Assembly (NCBI GenBank): GCA_021234155.1
Contig: JAJEKV010000017.1
Coordinates: forward strand, 18,240,372 to 18,304,371
Length of the DNA: 64,000 nt
Source of the DNA: Isoetes taiwanensis
Taxonomy: Eukaryota; Streptophyta; Lycopodiopsida; Isoetales; Isoetaceae
Reading direction: 5' to 3'
The notes under the pieces were generated by a model that searched no databases, was not told where the DNA came from, and worked only from the letters and a program-made list of their open reading frames with translations. This document shows, piece after piece, positions 1-10,777 of the stretch. The number at the start of each line of letters is the position of its first letter. The stretch's first letter is position 1. Both the position numbers and the translations under genes were made by a program.

Positions 1-905
1 TTTTTAACCACTTAATGTTGTTTCATTCTATTTTAATCTACAAAGTATTCTATTTTCTAATTGTAGTAGTCAACCATAGTTTCAAGAACATGGAAAAGCT
101 TTGTCAGTCGAAGAGCAACTTGGCCCTTTTTGATAGTATGCTTGTTACATATTCGACTACTTAGTCTAAGAAGTTACTCGAAATTGGGCGCCTGCCCAAT
201 TTGGAGCTGCAGTAATGTACATTTTGTTATAACATTTTATTCTCCATCCATGTGTAAACATTATTCAATCATTTAATTTTTAATACAAGTCTTGCATTTT
301 ATTTTATTATATCCCCTTGCATTGTACTATTCACCCTTTATTCTATGCGATAACGAGCATTTGAGATATTTATGGACTTACGAAAAGTCCATATATAATA
401 AAACTGTGCTTGAGAGAGGATAATGGCGACAACTTCTTATCGGGATAAAAAAAAATCCTGCCCTTTCGGGTTTTCGAGGTTACCCCTAATGAGAAATGGT
501 CGCCAACGGCCTCGAGGATGCCCTGAAGAGCAAGGTAGGAAATTGGTGAAGCCAGCCAAAACGCGCATCAATGCTATGGAATGTGTGAAACCTGGAAAAA
601 AAGAAGAAATGCCTAGAAAGTACCCGTGAAACGTTAATAAAATAGGTACAACCATGGCAGGCGAGCACCCCCTAAGAAAATAGTCCCCAGAAAGCAAAAA
701 CACCAAGTTTTCCAGCCAAGTTTTCCAATCATATGCCGAGGTAATTGTAAATCCTAAATAGTAAAATTATACCCTCACACTTGGAACACTACCTATGCCT
801 TCAACTCAAACAATTCACTCCTAGCTTGGTCTTCGTAGGCAATAAAACTCAATTCAATTTGATTGAATTCTTAATTCCCAATCTCACATTGTTTGTTTTG
901 TTATA
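1..905. other. Non-coding stretch with repeat remnants
   Basis: No convincing gene. About 80 bp at 425-505 matches the X repeat found at 36026-36110 and 55335-55420: both share a run reading CTTATCG..GATAAAAA followed by GCCCTTTCG.GTTTTCGAGG. A TATA-like stretch (ATATATAATAAAAC) lies just upstream near 391. Around 820-865, CTTGGTCTTCGTAGGC plus an A-rich stretch resembles the SINE tail described at 23540 and 59806. The interval reads as an edge of old repeats leading into the last exon of a protease gene. Confidence 0.45.
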
Positions 906-1110
<205 letters not shown>

Positions 1111-1315
1111 ATTCTCAAACGAGATATTTTCTAGTGAATTATAATAATCGATATAGATATCACACACGCGGTTTCCACCATAAATCTTAAAGTCTTTTCC
1201 TTTATAGAGCGGTATTGTTATTGTGTGTGTGTGTGTGTTAACTAGTTTGTCTAGCATAGATGTTAAAAATGTTCCTTTCTCTTCTTCATCTATGAAAAAG
1301 AACTAAAAGAAGTTT
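1111..1315 (+). repeat. Protease 3'UTR-derived dispersed repeat, copy 1
   Basis: Immediately follows the protease stop codon. It contains AAATTCTCAAACGAGATATT, a TAATAATCGATATAGATATC motif, CCACCATAAATCTTAAAGTC, a (GT)n run near 1220-1237, and CTAGTTTGTCTAGCAT. The same ordered landmarks recur inverted at 59150-59345 and 59645-59880, and direct at about 2837-2915 and 6650-6800. Some copies carry the last protease codons too, so the repeat is gene-derived. Confidence 0.75.
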
Positions 1316-1335
1316 GCTTTCATTAAACTAAGATC

Positions 1336-2484
1336 CAATAACGTAAAATTGGGGTGGGGCATTTTCTGCTCCATCCGCCTATCCGTGTTTGCCACGTGGC
1401 AGTGATTCTTTCCGGGAATCACTCATTCTCACAGGCCATTTTCCAGAATCAGTGATTCTATTTGGAAATTTTTTCAGTTAAAGACATCGAGACATTACAA
1501 TCAAAACATTGATTCCAGATCTTTCTAGAAATTTTACTTGCATTGTGCCTCACAGAAGAGTTTCTTGATTAAATTTACTGCAAATTTTATTTACTAGATG
1601 GGGAATTGAACCCCAAGAAACCAAGCAACAGACGATGGCTGCAAAGCCTGCAAATGCATGCCCCTCTGCCACTGCCCGTTGGTCCGTTGTGGCCGATCTC
1701 CACAGATAGCCTGCTTCATAAAAACTTTCTATTGCGGCCGATCTCTATAGATAGCTTGGTTCTGCTTCATAAAAAATCGATAAATGACACATCTGATAAG
1801 AAAGCCAAGAAGAAAAAGGGATCTTGTCAATATGCCTCAAATTTTAGATAGAAACCGCAAGGCACTAAATTGCAGACAAAGAATGGAGGATCCAATTAAA
1901 AACAAGAAAAGCGAACAGGAACATTAAAGATTTAGAAGAGGCATAAAGCGAACAAGAAAGATTCATGACATATCTAAGAAGCCACGGTTTGATTTCATAT
2001 TCTTGCTCTGCATACGGTTGCTTAGCATCCTGAAGCATCGTTTGCGGAAATGAAGCATCCCAAAGCACATCTAACCTGCAATACATGCAAAAGAAATACT
2101 TATAAAACTAGAAGCTGAAAAACCTTACTTGCAAAACATGCAAGCTCCTTCTGAAAGCAACAAGGCGCCAGAGCCGAAGCTTCTTGAAGCAAGAAGGCGC
2201 CACAGCCATAGGAGCATCATCTACGGTAGGGCGCCATAACCTATAACCTATCAAGATTCTTCCAAAAACATCGGAAATCTAAGGCGCTCCTCTCCAAAAT
2301 TATATCAAAAGATACGTCTCGATGCAGCGCCTCACGCAAGACAAAAACCAGCCGGATCGATGACGCCTAGGCCACTGGTGTCACGACGGCGCCATAGCCC
2401 GACCTCCGCAGTCGAACGAAAAAGAGGAACAGTGAAATGGCTGACGTGGCAGAAAATGCCTCCCCATTTCACGTTACAGCAATG
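1336..2484. mobile_element. Candidate non-autonomous DNA element with inverted ends
   Basis: The left end (TAACGTAAAATTGGGG, then GGGGCATTTTCTGC at about 1355-1368) is mirrored at the right end (GCAGAAAATGCCTCCCC at 2449-2465, then ATTTCACGTTA), giving imperfect terminal inverted repeats of about 30 bp. The interior has no recognisable transposase. It includes several short GGCGCC-bearing stretches at 2160-2400 and open frames of no known family. I see no clear target-site duplication, so the exact ends are uncertain. Confidence 0.4.
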
Positions 2485-2557
2485 TTTGTGTGTCAGAATT
2501 CTGGTTCTGGTTTAGAAAATTGGCAATTTTCTAAACCAGAATTCCCTCCACACAAAC
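2484..2557. repeat. Long near-perfect hairpin
   Basis: Two 17-nt arms (2506-2522 TCTGGTTTAGAAAATTG and 2524-2540, its exact reverse complement) are separated by one base. The pairing continues imperfectly outward: GTTTGTGTGTCAGAATTCTGG-like sequence on the left against CCAGAATTCCCTCCACACAAAC-like sequence on the right. The total is about 74 bp of foldback DNA directly beside the right end of the preceding element. Confidence 0.8.
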
Positions 2558-2694
2558 ATTCCTATATACAGAAATTAAAGGTACCTCTAGAGCTTATGCA
2601 ACATGGCCAATTGGTCCACTTACATATGTGTATCGTAAAACTCCAATTCTTGTAGGCTAACCAACCACCCATTAGTCATATCGCAATTGCGTTC

Positions 2695-2915
2695 TTATCC
2701 CCCACCTAATCATCTAGCCTTTTCCATGGGTTTATTAGTAATACTAAACATTATCATCTGTAGAATTATTTTGACACTGAATATAGAATATAGTCTTTGC
2801 AAATAAATCCATATCCTCCATCTACATTATCTTAAATATGACCCATGCTATCCCACCATATCCTCTTAAATTCTCAAATGAGATATTTTCCAATGAATGA
2901 TAATAATCGATACAA
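2695..2915 (-). repeat. V repeat (inverted) joined to protease 3'-end repeat
   Basis: 2695-2835 is the reverse complement of the V repeat at 52720-52870, 58730-58890 and 59355-59490 (landmarks CCTAATCATCTAGC, GGGTTTATTAGTA, TCCATATCCTCCATC). It runs directly into CCCATGCTATCCCACCATAT..TCTTAAATTCTCAAATGAG at 2840-2885, the last codons plus 3'UTR of the papain protease. The same junction occurs at 59345, so the two parts move as one chimeric unit. Confidence 0.7.
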
Positions 2916-4102
2916 GAAGTTTATCGCGGCGGCCACCGCCACAAACATTTCTCTTTTTCAACTCCCCTATCTAGTGGTAATGGATGTGTGTCGACCCGTG
3001 AAAATGCAAGATTGGAACAGACCCTATCACTTTGTGTTCTGGTGCCTATAGGATAGAGGGATGTTGTTCATGACGACCATGAAATTTTCATTGTAAGTTC
3101 ATTTTTTCCTTCAAAACTTCCTATCCAATGATAACTAGTGCGCTTTTGGAATTGGATGTACCTAATAACCTAACCACTAGGCTATCATTGTGATGGGAAC
3201 TTTATTTTTGCCTGTCATTTTTCCCTTTCCACCACTCTTATGTTAGCAAGTGGGCTTTGGGCGTAGTTGTTCCTGAGATTATCTTATCCATTCTAGTTTA
3301 GACTTGTAATATTACACGTCTAGTCGAGTTGGGTCTAAAATTGGAAAGGACATTTAGGTTATTTTTATTCCCAATGCTCACGAGTTGCATCCAAATTTCT
3401 TGAAATATGGATGGGTAAGTGGAATTAGTGAGGAAATAACTTGACAAACATTTAAACGTGTTCTACTACTATTATATATTACATTACTATTATGTATTAT
3501 GTATATGTGGAGATAGATTTGTTGCTATTTTGTACCGCTTTAGCATTAACCATTGTAGATGTATATAATTAGTTTCTAATTTTGACCATTCCAATGACTT
3601 CCAATTTAGATGGAAACTGCAAATTGGACTCACGATGACAACAAAGACAACATTATTAGAATCCTTGCACAACTTATTTAGGTCTTCCAGAACCTCAAGA
3701 CTAGTACTCGATCTTCTATTTATTTGAGTAGGTGCCACCATAGTCTCATCATAACGAACTTAAAAGCATAAGCAAATAACAAACCAAGAATACAAAAAAG
3801 ATCACGAACTTAAAGATTCAAGGAATAGTCGCAATTCTAGAACAACTGGATAAGGGTTGAATTCATATTTTGACTATGTAGAAAAGGGCTCATTATTTAA
3901 GTTTGCCATGAATGGAACTAAATGAGGTTTTAAAAAATAGCACTTGCTTGATATAATGGATGCACAATTGTTGTATAGGACTAAAAGGGTTCGCCAATGG
4001 CGCGCATCCACTCTGTGCAAATGCAACAAAACAAATGGAGGCATTTAACTTATCTAACTTGCAATGATCATACACATCTAGCAAATGTTATGGTGTATAA
4101 AA
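2916..4102. other. No recognisable gene
   Basis: AT-rich DNA. Short open frames on both strands (for example 3490-3741 and 3893-4084, minus) show no domain I recognise and no conserved splice structure. Nothing further is claimed here. Confidence 0.5.
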
Positions 4103-4905
4103 CTAAACTCTTATGGCACCGCTGAATGAGGGATAGCATCCTATAAACTCTGAAATGACCAGCATGCATTGTTTTCCAACTCTTTCAGATGTCCGAGCAT
4201 CTTTCTTGTCATCAGTTAACCCTTATCTGCAAACCATGTACTCAATCATATGGAATTAAAACCATTACATCCCTCACTGCAGTCACGACACAACACTCTG
4301 CAATTGTGTGATAGGCTATTCTCTCATAAAAAGCAACATTCCATTCAAGCAACACAACAGACCAATACCCATCCCATCCAAACTCTGCATTCACTCTCTT
4401 TACCTCTTGGTGAACTTCAGCCACATCTCTACCTCTAGCTCTAGCTGGATTAGCTATTTTTATCATAACTACCTTTCCTCGCAATTCAAGATGTTGTCTT
4501 AAGAGCTCTTCCATAGCCAAGATTTTCAACCTCTTTGCATTCTTTTAGAATCATTCTTTCTGCAGTTGTATCCAGCCTCATTCTGGCACAAAGCTGATCC
4601 ATGTGAATACCAACAGGCATTATCTTGATCTCAGCAGTGCATCCATAATACTCTAATCCGATGTAGCCCCTCTTTGACTCATGTTTCAACCCCAGCCTTC
4701 TGCAGCATCAAGAAAGAAAATGCCTGCATAATCAAAGGTATGGAAATCTCTGAGATCTGTATTCAAAAGGGCCCTCAAGATTTCCTCCTGAACTAGAAGA
4801 GTTCTGTAAATCTCAGAAGAAGGAAATGGGCTATGCAAGAAGAAACCCATCTTAAATATAGGAAATCTGCTCCTCAAAAAGGTTGGCAGAACCATAAGAT
4901 GATCC
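4103..4905 (-). pseudogene. TPS: Class II trehalose-6-phosphate synthase pseudogene, downstream part
   Basis: On the minus strand three frames together spell the GT20 synthase domain: DHLMVLPTFLRSRF, KMGFFLHSPFPSSEIYRTL and EEILRALLNTDLRDFHTFDY (4686-4907); SKRGYIGLEYYG and IKIMPVGIHM (4486-4689); LRGKVVMIKIANPARARGRD, FYERIAYHTIAECC and VTAVRD.M.LIPYD (4242-4529); then MLVISEFIGCYPSFSGAIRV down to 4103. These are diagnostic trehalose-phosphate synthase blocks. Frame changes between blocks, a stop after LIPYD, and loss of the C-terminal phosphatase-like domain make it non-functional. It is cut at 4905 by a Mutator-like insertion; the upstream part resumes at 6226. Confidence 0.85.
4897..4905. 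repeat. Left target-site duplication AGATGATCC
   Basis: The 9-mer AGATGATCC at 4897-4905 recurs at 6217-6225, immediately outside the element 4906-6216. On the minus strand both copies encode the same stretch (DHL) of the interrupted synthase, as expected for a host-site duplication. With the next base outward the match is 9 of 10. Confidence 0.75.
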
Positions 4906-5249
4906 ATGGTTAGAAGTTAGGAGTTAGGAGTTAGCTAACGCCTAACGTATAATAACGTCTAACTAGCTATTCTCAAACATACTAACTAACGCCGTTAGTT
5001 TTGCCACAAAAAAAAAAAATTCAGATTTTGGAAATTTAATATATCATCTGGACTAATTTCGACACGTAGATTACGAATTTGCAATAAAAAGAACTAAAAT
5101 CATACTCTATCTTATGCCAATCACAAGTTGCATTGTTAACATAAACCTGTCACAGTTACAATTTAGAACAAAAACCATACTATGAGTTCATTCCTAAAGT
5201 AAAACATAATTAACAATATAAAACTAAACAAAAGGAGCACTGCTAGCCA

Positions 5250-5505
5250 ACAGTGGCATGGAAAGAAGTGGCTATTTTTTTCTGGGCCGTGGGACTTGCG
5301 CATTATCTAGTTCTATTCATTACTCTTTATCAAAGACTACCCACCAATGAAGCTCTTCCCAAGGATCTGCACCCTGTTTTCTTCCTGTTTATTGCTGCTC
5401 CAAGTGCAGCATCCCTAGCTTGGGAAAAAATTACAGGCAGCTTTGGATTTGTTTGCAGGATCATATATTTCACTGCCTTTTTCCTCTACTGCTCACTTGT
5501 AAGGC
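5250..5505 (+). pseudogene. SLAC1/SLAH-type anion channel fragment captured by the MULE
   Basis: The frame starting near 5253 encodes WKEVAIFFWAVGLAHYLVLF, TLYQRLPTNEALPKDLHP, FLFIAAPSAASLAWEKI and YFTAFFLYCSLV. These match the late transmembrane helices of plant S-type anion channels (SLAC1/SLAH, TehA/Mae1 fold), which release anions across the plasma membrane, for example in guard cells. Only about 80 residues are present, with no N-terminus and no remaining helices. The frame then runs into non-homologous sequence and stops at 5537. The position inside inverted ends indicates transduplication rather than a resident gene. Confidence 0.8.
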
Positions 5506-5539
5506 TGACTCTTCTCAATTTGATTATGCAACATTAGAA

Positions 5540-5930
5540 AGTGAGGAAAGAAAGCTGAATATTAGAAGGAAAACAGGTCATGATATATGGTGTAATTCGA
5601 CCATGCCTTTTGCCTGCTCCATTCTTGCACATTCCGACCATCCAGTGCAAGCAAATGCAAACAGATTTGAGCTCCCTAGACAAATCTCCCCACCTGTTTC
5701 TGACTCCAACCGTGTGAAATTAAGAAAAAGCCATGGCCAGGGCACTGGTTTCCGGGCATTCAAGCTATATAAGAATGCAACAGGAACAGGAAATGCCATA
5801 AAACAGGAAATGCAAGGAAATGCAGTACAGTAGTAGGTCAAACCGTCAAGAAACAAGCTTATTCTGCTGTAGAAGAAAACCCCCTTACCTCTGAGACCTC
5901 TGAGATGGTGCTGATCTGCTCTCTGCTCAG
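5540..5930. other. Interior of the MULE, unrecognised
   Basis: Between the SLAC1 fragment and the right inverted end. Open frames on both strands (5420-5833 plus, 5578-5856 minus) resemble no family I know. This could be a second captured fragment or intron from the channel gene. Confidence 0.35.
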
Positions 5931-6225
5931 CTGGAGCCTGGAATCACGCAAGAATACCAGATAAGCAGAAGTAAAAAGATCCAACAGAGAGTTCGATTGC
6001 ATTCAGAGATTTTTCGGCTGCATCCGCCCCTCTGGCCGCCAAAACAACTGCAGCATTGGGTTCGGGAGGGAAAACCAAACACATGGGTTTTTTTTTCTTC
6101 CAAAAATGCCAACCTGTAAAATTTGGGCGAAACTAACCCCGTTAGTTTCGGGTTATAAGTTAGTAAGGTATTTCGCGTTAGCCATGGAGGGGCTAATGCG
6201 TTATGTTCTAACCATGAGATGATCC

Positions 6226-6415
6226 TAGTTATGAAATCTAACAGGGTCATCGGCTTGGCTAATCACTTCCATGACCTTGCCTCAAAGATCTTTTGGCAGA
6301 TTTGTAAGCCTGCCATGTCGATTTTTCAAACCTTCCTCCATTTTCTGGAGATAAGGGTAGCATGTAGGCAGAGCTGATCCGAATGCACCCATGTAGACTT
6401 TTGCAAAAACCTCTC
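6226..6415 (-). pseudogene. TPS: Class II trehalose-6-phosphate synthase pseudogene, upstream part
   Basis: Read on the minus strand, one frame gives YMLPLSPENGGRFEKSTWQA then YKSAK; after a frame change comes GKVMEVISQADDP and DHLMV. In intact class II synthases the order is YMLPLSP.HGGRFD..LWQAY then VMEVI.P.DD and DYHLMVLP, so this block lies immediately upstream of the block at 4686-4905. The junction carries the MULE target duplication. Further upstream (6416-6596) the synthase homology is no longer convincing. Confidence 0.75.
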
Positions 6416-6639
6416 TATCTTTCTCATACGAACCAAGTTGTCCCCCAGCCCTTGCGGCCCCTTCCTCAAACAATTCTGCATCAAAATCTTGAGGTAGTCT
6501 GTCGGATTGCTTGCAGAGCAAGAAATCATACAGAGGCAGGGATTGTTGCAGAGCAAGAAATGGAAAAGGCCACGTGTTAGCTTTATGATGCTTCAAACTA
6601 AAAAAACCTCAAACAAAATATAATGCGAACAAAAAATAA

Positions 6640-6805
6640 GACTGCCTTATATATGAATGATAGATATCATACACACGGTTCTTTTCCACCATAAATCTTA
6701 AAGTCTTTTCCTTTATAGAGCAGTATTGTTATTGTGTGTGTATTTGTAAACTAGTTTGTCTAGCATGGATGTTAAAAATGTTCCTCTTTCTTCTTCATCC
6801 CCCCT
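6640..6805 (+). repeat. Protease 3'UTR-derived repeat, copy at 6.7 kb
   Basis: Shares GATATCATACACACGG, CCACCATAAATCTTAAAGTC, TTTATAGAGCAGTATTGTTA, a (GT)n run and CTAGTTTGTCTAGCATGGAT with the sequence behind the protease stop at 1150-1265. No protease codons are kept in this copy. Confidence 0.7.
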
Positions 6806-7370
6806 TTTTTTTTTGATGGAAGGGAGCTTTTAATTGTTCAATAAAGGAAATACATAGTCATCAAGGTTTAACATACCTTTGACATGATAAAAGAAACAAA
6901 GACTATAGAGGTCTTTATAAAACATGTACGAGAAAAAATTCAAAAACCTTAAGAAATATATAAGTCGGCACGTCACTTAGGATTCAATAGAGTAAGTGAT
7001 GGTGCATCAAAATTTTGCCATGTACAGTGGAGAACGCCTGAGGCCGATTGGAACAGATACAATCCTGCATTGCAATACCATTGTCTAACTCCAGGAAGTT
7101 TGGGAGGGAAAACCATGGGATATCAGACCAGCTGTGAAGAAACGCAAGGCGCCAAAGGAAAAGGAAGTCAATGCCGCCAATGCTCTGATCCCTTCTGCTA
7201 TAAATCTGCGTATGTCAAAGTGGAACTACTACTGAAGGCTACAAATTGGTCCATAGACATGAAGTTGCTGAAGGAGAACAATAAGATTTCCAGCCCATGC
7301 CTGATAACCATCAAGAAGAACACCTTTACGTCGATCTACCACAGGACCTTGATTTGAAGGCGGGATATGC
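6806..7370. other. No recognisable gene
   Basis: Begins with a poly-T tract near 6807. The open frame at 7070-7357 (plus) has no recognisable domain. On the minus strand the sequence may continue the degraded retroelement at 7380-8480, but I cannot support a domain. Confidence 0.4.
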
Positions 7371-7379
7371 TGGTCAAGG

Positions 7380-8480
7380 ATGGCAAGTTGAATCCAGGCA
7401 TCATTAGCAGAAACATCATCAAGCTATGGATGGCCATTAGCCAAACCTGTCAAGAGATTCAGCAAATCTGAAATCCATAAAATCATTAGGTGACAGCTGA
7501 ATGAATTTGCATCTAAAAACGTTTGCATGCCCAACAAAATCTTCAAAAGCCAGCCACTTCTTATCAAAATTTTCCCCCTTTTTACACCTATGAGAGATAA
7601 CACAAGTTGTGAATTCAATCATAAACAAGTATTTCAAATTTGAAGCACTCAAATTCCTATTCCCTAGTGTGATAGCATTCCTGTATTTCCAAATGTTCCA
7701 AATGACAACTTATTTTAAAGTGTTGATAAATACATTATTCCATCTTAAAAATTGGCAAATGGAAATAGGCGGATCAATTCTGTAACCCGCTTACTTTGTA
7801 ATGTCTCTGAGCCAACTCCAACATGTAGAAATAATAGAGCAACTAAAGATATGGAAGATTGTTTCTGGAAATGCGTGACACATATCACAGATATGATCAA
7901 AAGTAAGATAAGACCTCTGCAATCTCTTCTTAAGGAAGCATTTGGAGGGGATAACCAGATGAAGGGATAACCAAACTATAAGTTCAATTTTTGATTGACA
8001 GTAAGAACTTCCATCAATTTTTGATAATTTTGTTGAACCATTAGGAGCAATATTCTAAATAAGAGGGATCCTATCAGTTTTATCATTACATATTGCTTTA
8101 TAAGCTTTGGAGACACTATAAACTATGCATTTTCCCGGGAACCAATTCAAACTGTCGCTGATATTACAACTAGAGATCCCTGTAAGGCAGACATGATGTT
8201 GTCATAAATGTCTTTGTCAGTTTTTGATGAGAACCCTAAAGTTTGCATCTCATTCCAATTTCTCCATTTTCCCATATGCCAGAGGTCAGCAACGATGGAA
8301 ACCCCTGCGTTCTCTCATTTCTTGTACATCTTGGGGTGCTCCTCAACCAGACAAGTGTACCCATTTTTGTCAAACAAGGTTGTTTAAAATAGAGAGAAGA
8401 AACCACAGTAGCAGAGAACTCGATCCCAAAGTACTTGTAGGTCGGAGCCACATCTACGTCGTATCCTTGGTAAGTGAATG
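7380..8480 (-). pseudogene. LINE reverse-transcriptase tail with zf-RVT-like region, degraded
   Basis: Minus-strand reading in broken frames gives a phrase like LNWFPGKCIVYSVSKAYKAI, then CDMCHAFPETIFHIFSCS, CWSWL and IWKYRNAIT. This is the pattern of the zinc-binding domain found at the C-terminus of plant non-LTR reverse transcriptases (C..C...E...HIF..C....W, then W..RN). Many stops and frame changes show it is old. It abuts the better preserved RT region at about 8480. It is either the tail of the same LINE or, more likely given its greater decay, a second element. Confidence 0.6.
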
Positions 8481-9530
8481 AGGGAAGTCTTGGCTGACGG
8501 AATGATGAAACTAGCAGCACCCTAGTTTTGGCCAAGTTAACTTGCATGCCAGTGAATCGGCAAAAAGTGTCAAGAGCATCCAGGTGACGTTGCATGTCCT
8601 CTGGAATATAGGCCAGGAGGTTGACATCATTAGCATATATGAGTTGCCGAATTGCGTGATGCATGAGATGGGCGCCCGCACCTCCATGCTCAGAGAGCCA
8701 ATCTTCCAGCTGGTCAATGTATAGGCCAAAGAGTGTGGGGGAGAGGGGACAACCCTGACGCACTCCAATACTACTGATTACCGGCTGTCCTGACGATGTG
8801 ATACAGCCTGAGCATGCCTCATATAGCCTATATACTGCATTCTGCAAGTCAAGGGGGGTCCCCAGCTGCCGCAATCTGTCCCATAATCTGTCCCGGGGCA
8901 CTGTGTCAAAAGCTTTTGCAAAATCCATGAAATAGCAGTACAGGTTTTGTCGGTGATTCCTGCTATCCTTGATCAATGTGTACAGAGTGAAGACATGATC
9001 AATGGTGGAATGCCTGGGCCGAAAGCCTGCCTGTGTGAGAGCTCGCACATCTGCCTCCTCTGCCCATATTGTCAGCCGCTGCTCAAGGATGCCAAAAAGA
9101 GAGAGCTGATCATAATAGTACGATAGTTGGCCAGGCATTGAGGGTCCCCTGCCTTGTATATGAGCACAACTCTACTAGTGGTCCACTGCGAAGGGAAGCC
9201 TTCTTGCAATGCTTTATTGAATAATGCCGTGAGGAAGGCACCAATGGAGGCCCAGCCCATTTCAAAAGTTCTGCCTGCATGCCATCTAAATCTGCTGCCT
9301 TTCCATTAGCTAGACGTTGTAGGCCCATGATGACATCCCCCTCTGTGATGACTAGAGCCATGCCTATCTGTGGAGGGACTGGTGTCCGGCCTCCGAGCGG
9401 GTCGTAAAGCTGTTGCAAGTACTGTAGTACCCATTGCTCCGAGGTGACGCTCCCTGTGGGCTGTGTAGTCTTGCTCAAGACCCTTCTCCAGAATGTCGTG
9501 GGGTGCCGATCCAGGAGACCAAACATCTGT
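8480..9530 (-). pseudogene. LINE ORF2, reverse transcriptase domain, frameshifted
   Basis: Minus-strand frames cover the RT palm and fingers: FRPRHSTIDHVFTLYTLI, DFAKAFDTVPRDRLW (first catalytic Asp), GVRQGCPLSPTLFGLYID, YANDVNLLA (8626-8637 encodes YAND), then GMQVNLAKTRVLL and YKYFGIEFS. Upstream pieces (ANGKAADLDGMQAELLKW; PSQWTTSRVVLIYKAGDP; NYRTI) lie in other frames at 9072-9526, so at least two frameshifts separate them. The catalytic YADD box reads YAND, which would remove one metal-binding Asp. The domain copies LINE RNA into DNA at the target site. Confidence 0.85.
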
Positions 9531-9622
9531 TGCTGATGCTCTGCGAGGTATCTGGCTTTCTTGTTCTTGAGGAAGGAGCGGTATTGACTGATGGCCTGTG
9601 GGCGGGAGGTGGGATCAGTGAC

Positions 9623-10723
9623 TTACCGGAGTTCGCGTTTGAGCTCCTGACACTCATCATCGAACCATCTGTTGCGGGGGAAGTTGGCAGCGCCCGAGGT
9701 TCGCCGTGAGCGACCTCTCCCAAAGCATCTCTCAGCAGCTGTCAGAAGCACATAAGTCAGTTGAGCAGATTGCTGTTGAAGTGTGGGAAGTTGCAGCAGT
9801 CCTGCCAGGTCATGCTCAAGCAGCTGGGCATAGGTCCCTGCATGATCGTAGTCCAGGCGCAACTGGAGCACCTGGGGTGTTGAGGCAGTAGATGCACGGG
9901 GAGCTTGCCAATGGAGATGCACGAACAGGGGCTGATGGTCTGATTCCACTTCCTCGTCCCGAGTGTTTGTTCCAATGAAAAAATGGGTAACCAGGTGCAG
10001 ATCCTGTTCCTCAGCCAGCAGATAATCCACCACACTGGAGCCGCCCCCTTGGTTCTCCTGTCTACAATTGCAGCGGCTGGAAGATGGCCATTGTGCCAAC
10101 CCATTACAAATAACCAGGTCAAAGATACTACCCAGCAATAACAACTGCCTGCCATAGCGCGAAATATGGTTGTCGTCTGATATCCTTGACCAAGCCACCT
10201 CTGCGGGGTTCAACTGCAAGACATCCTCTGCCATGGGCTCAAATTTTGGGACCTGCTCGGCTCCTGTGCATGCATTAAAGTCGCCAAGCAACATAACCTT
10301 GCCCAACTGTTTGTGCTGCTGTATGTCATCATATAGATCGACATAGGGCTTCAATCTATCCACACCCGAATGAATGTTATAAAAGTTGCTCTCGGCATGT
10401 GGAAAGTAGCATGCTGCTATGAAGAGAATGCTGCCTCTGTCATGCTGCACGCGCACCCACAAGTAGCGATTGTACCTGTCTGTTTTGTGCAGCGAGACTG
10501 AGTGCCCCAAGGTTGTACGATAGTAGCAGGCAACCCCATCATGCCCTCGCTTGCCTGTGCACTCATTGAACACCGAGAAATGCGGATAGCCTAGGAGGTT
10601 CGGCAGTCTGTGCCCTGCATGTTCCCATGTTTTCATGAGGAAAATGAGATCCATATCTGGTGCAATAGAGTTGAGATTCTCCCCTTTCTGCCAAGGGAAA
10701 CCCCGACAGTTCCAAGATACCAT
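9623..10723 (-). CDS. LINE ORF2 N-terminal apurinic-like endonuclease domain
   Basis: An open frame of 366 residues. It starts SWNCRGFPWQKGENLNSI (first metal/nucleic-acid motif), then FLMKTWEHAG, GHDGVACYYR, LFIAACYFPHAES, MLLGDFNACTGAE (the GDFN catalytic block) and ESDHQPLFVHLHW (the terminal SDH catalytic His motif). This is the endonuclease/exonuclease/phosphatase fold that nicks target DNA for target-primed reverse transcription. The usual E in the second motif (TETW) reads KTW here, which may impair catalysis. The frame is lost just before the RT part, so no full ORF2 protein could be made. Confidence 0.85.
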   Translation of the reverse strand: MVSWNCRGFPWQKGENLNSIAPDMDLIFLMKTWEHAGHRLPNLLGYPHFSVFNECTGKRGHDGVACYYRTTLGHSVSLHKTDRYNRYLWVRVQHDRGSILFIAACYFPHAESNFYNIHSGVDRLKPYVDLYDDIQQHKQLGKVMLLGDFNACTGAEQVPKFEPMAEDVLQLNPAEVAWSRISDDNHISRYGRQLLLLGSIFDLVICNGLAQWPSSSRCNCRQENQGGGSSVVDYLLAEEQDLHLVTHFFIGTNTRDEEVESDHQPLFVHLHWQAPRASTASTPQVLQLRLDYDHAGTYAQLLEHDLAGLLQLPTLQQQSAQLTYVLLTAAERCFGRGRSRRTSGAANFPRNRWFDDECQELKRELR

Positions 10724-10777
10724 CCGGAGGCACAGTTCCTATTTGTTGGCATCTGATGTAGACGCTCGATGATCTGT

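Larger units (their letters stand above)
4906..6216. mobile_element. Mutator-like (Pack-MULE type) element inside the TPS pseudogene
   Basis: The ends are inverted: left ATGGTTAGAAGTTAG, right TTCTAACCAT (reverse complement ATGGTTAGAA). Degenerate inverted similarity continues about 110 bp inward, where left AACTAACGCCGTTAGTTTTG matches the reverse complement of right AAACTAACGGGGTTAGTTTC. A 9-bp flanking duplication, long inverted ends and a captured host-gene fragment are the classic Mutator/Pack-MULE pattern. No transposase is present, so it was mobilised in trans. A caveat: the host sequence also reads ATGGTT at the junction, so the exact boundary can slide by a few bases. Confidence 0.75.

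Noticed and set aside
6282-6596. Intact 104-codon minus ORF as an independent gene
   Set aside because: Part of it is an out-of-frame reading of the trehalose-phosphate synthase pseudogene, whose real text appears in another frame.
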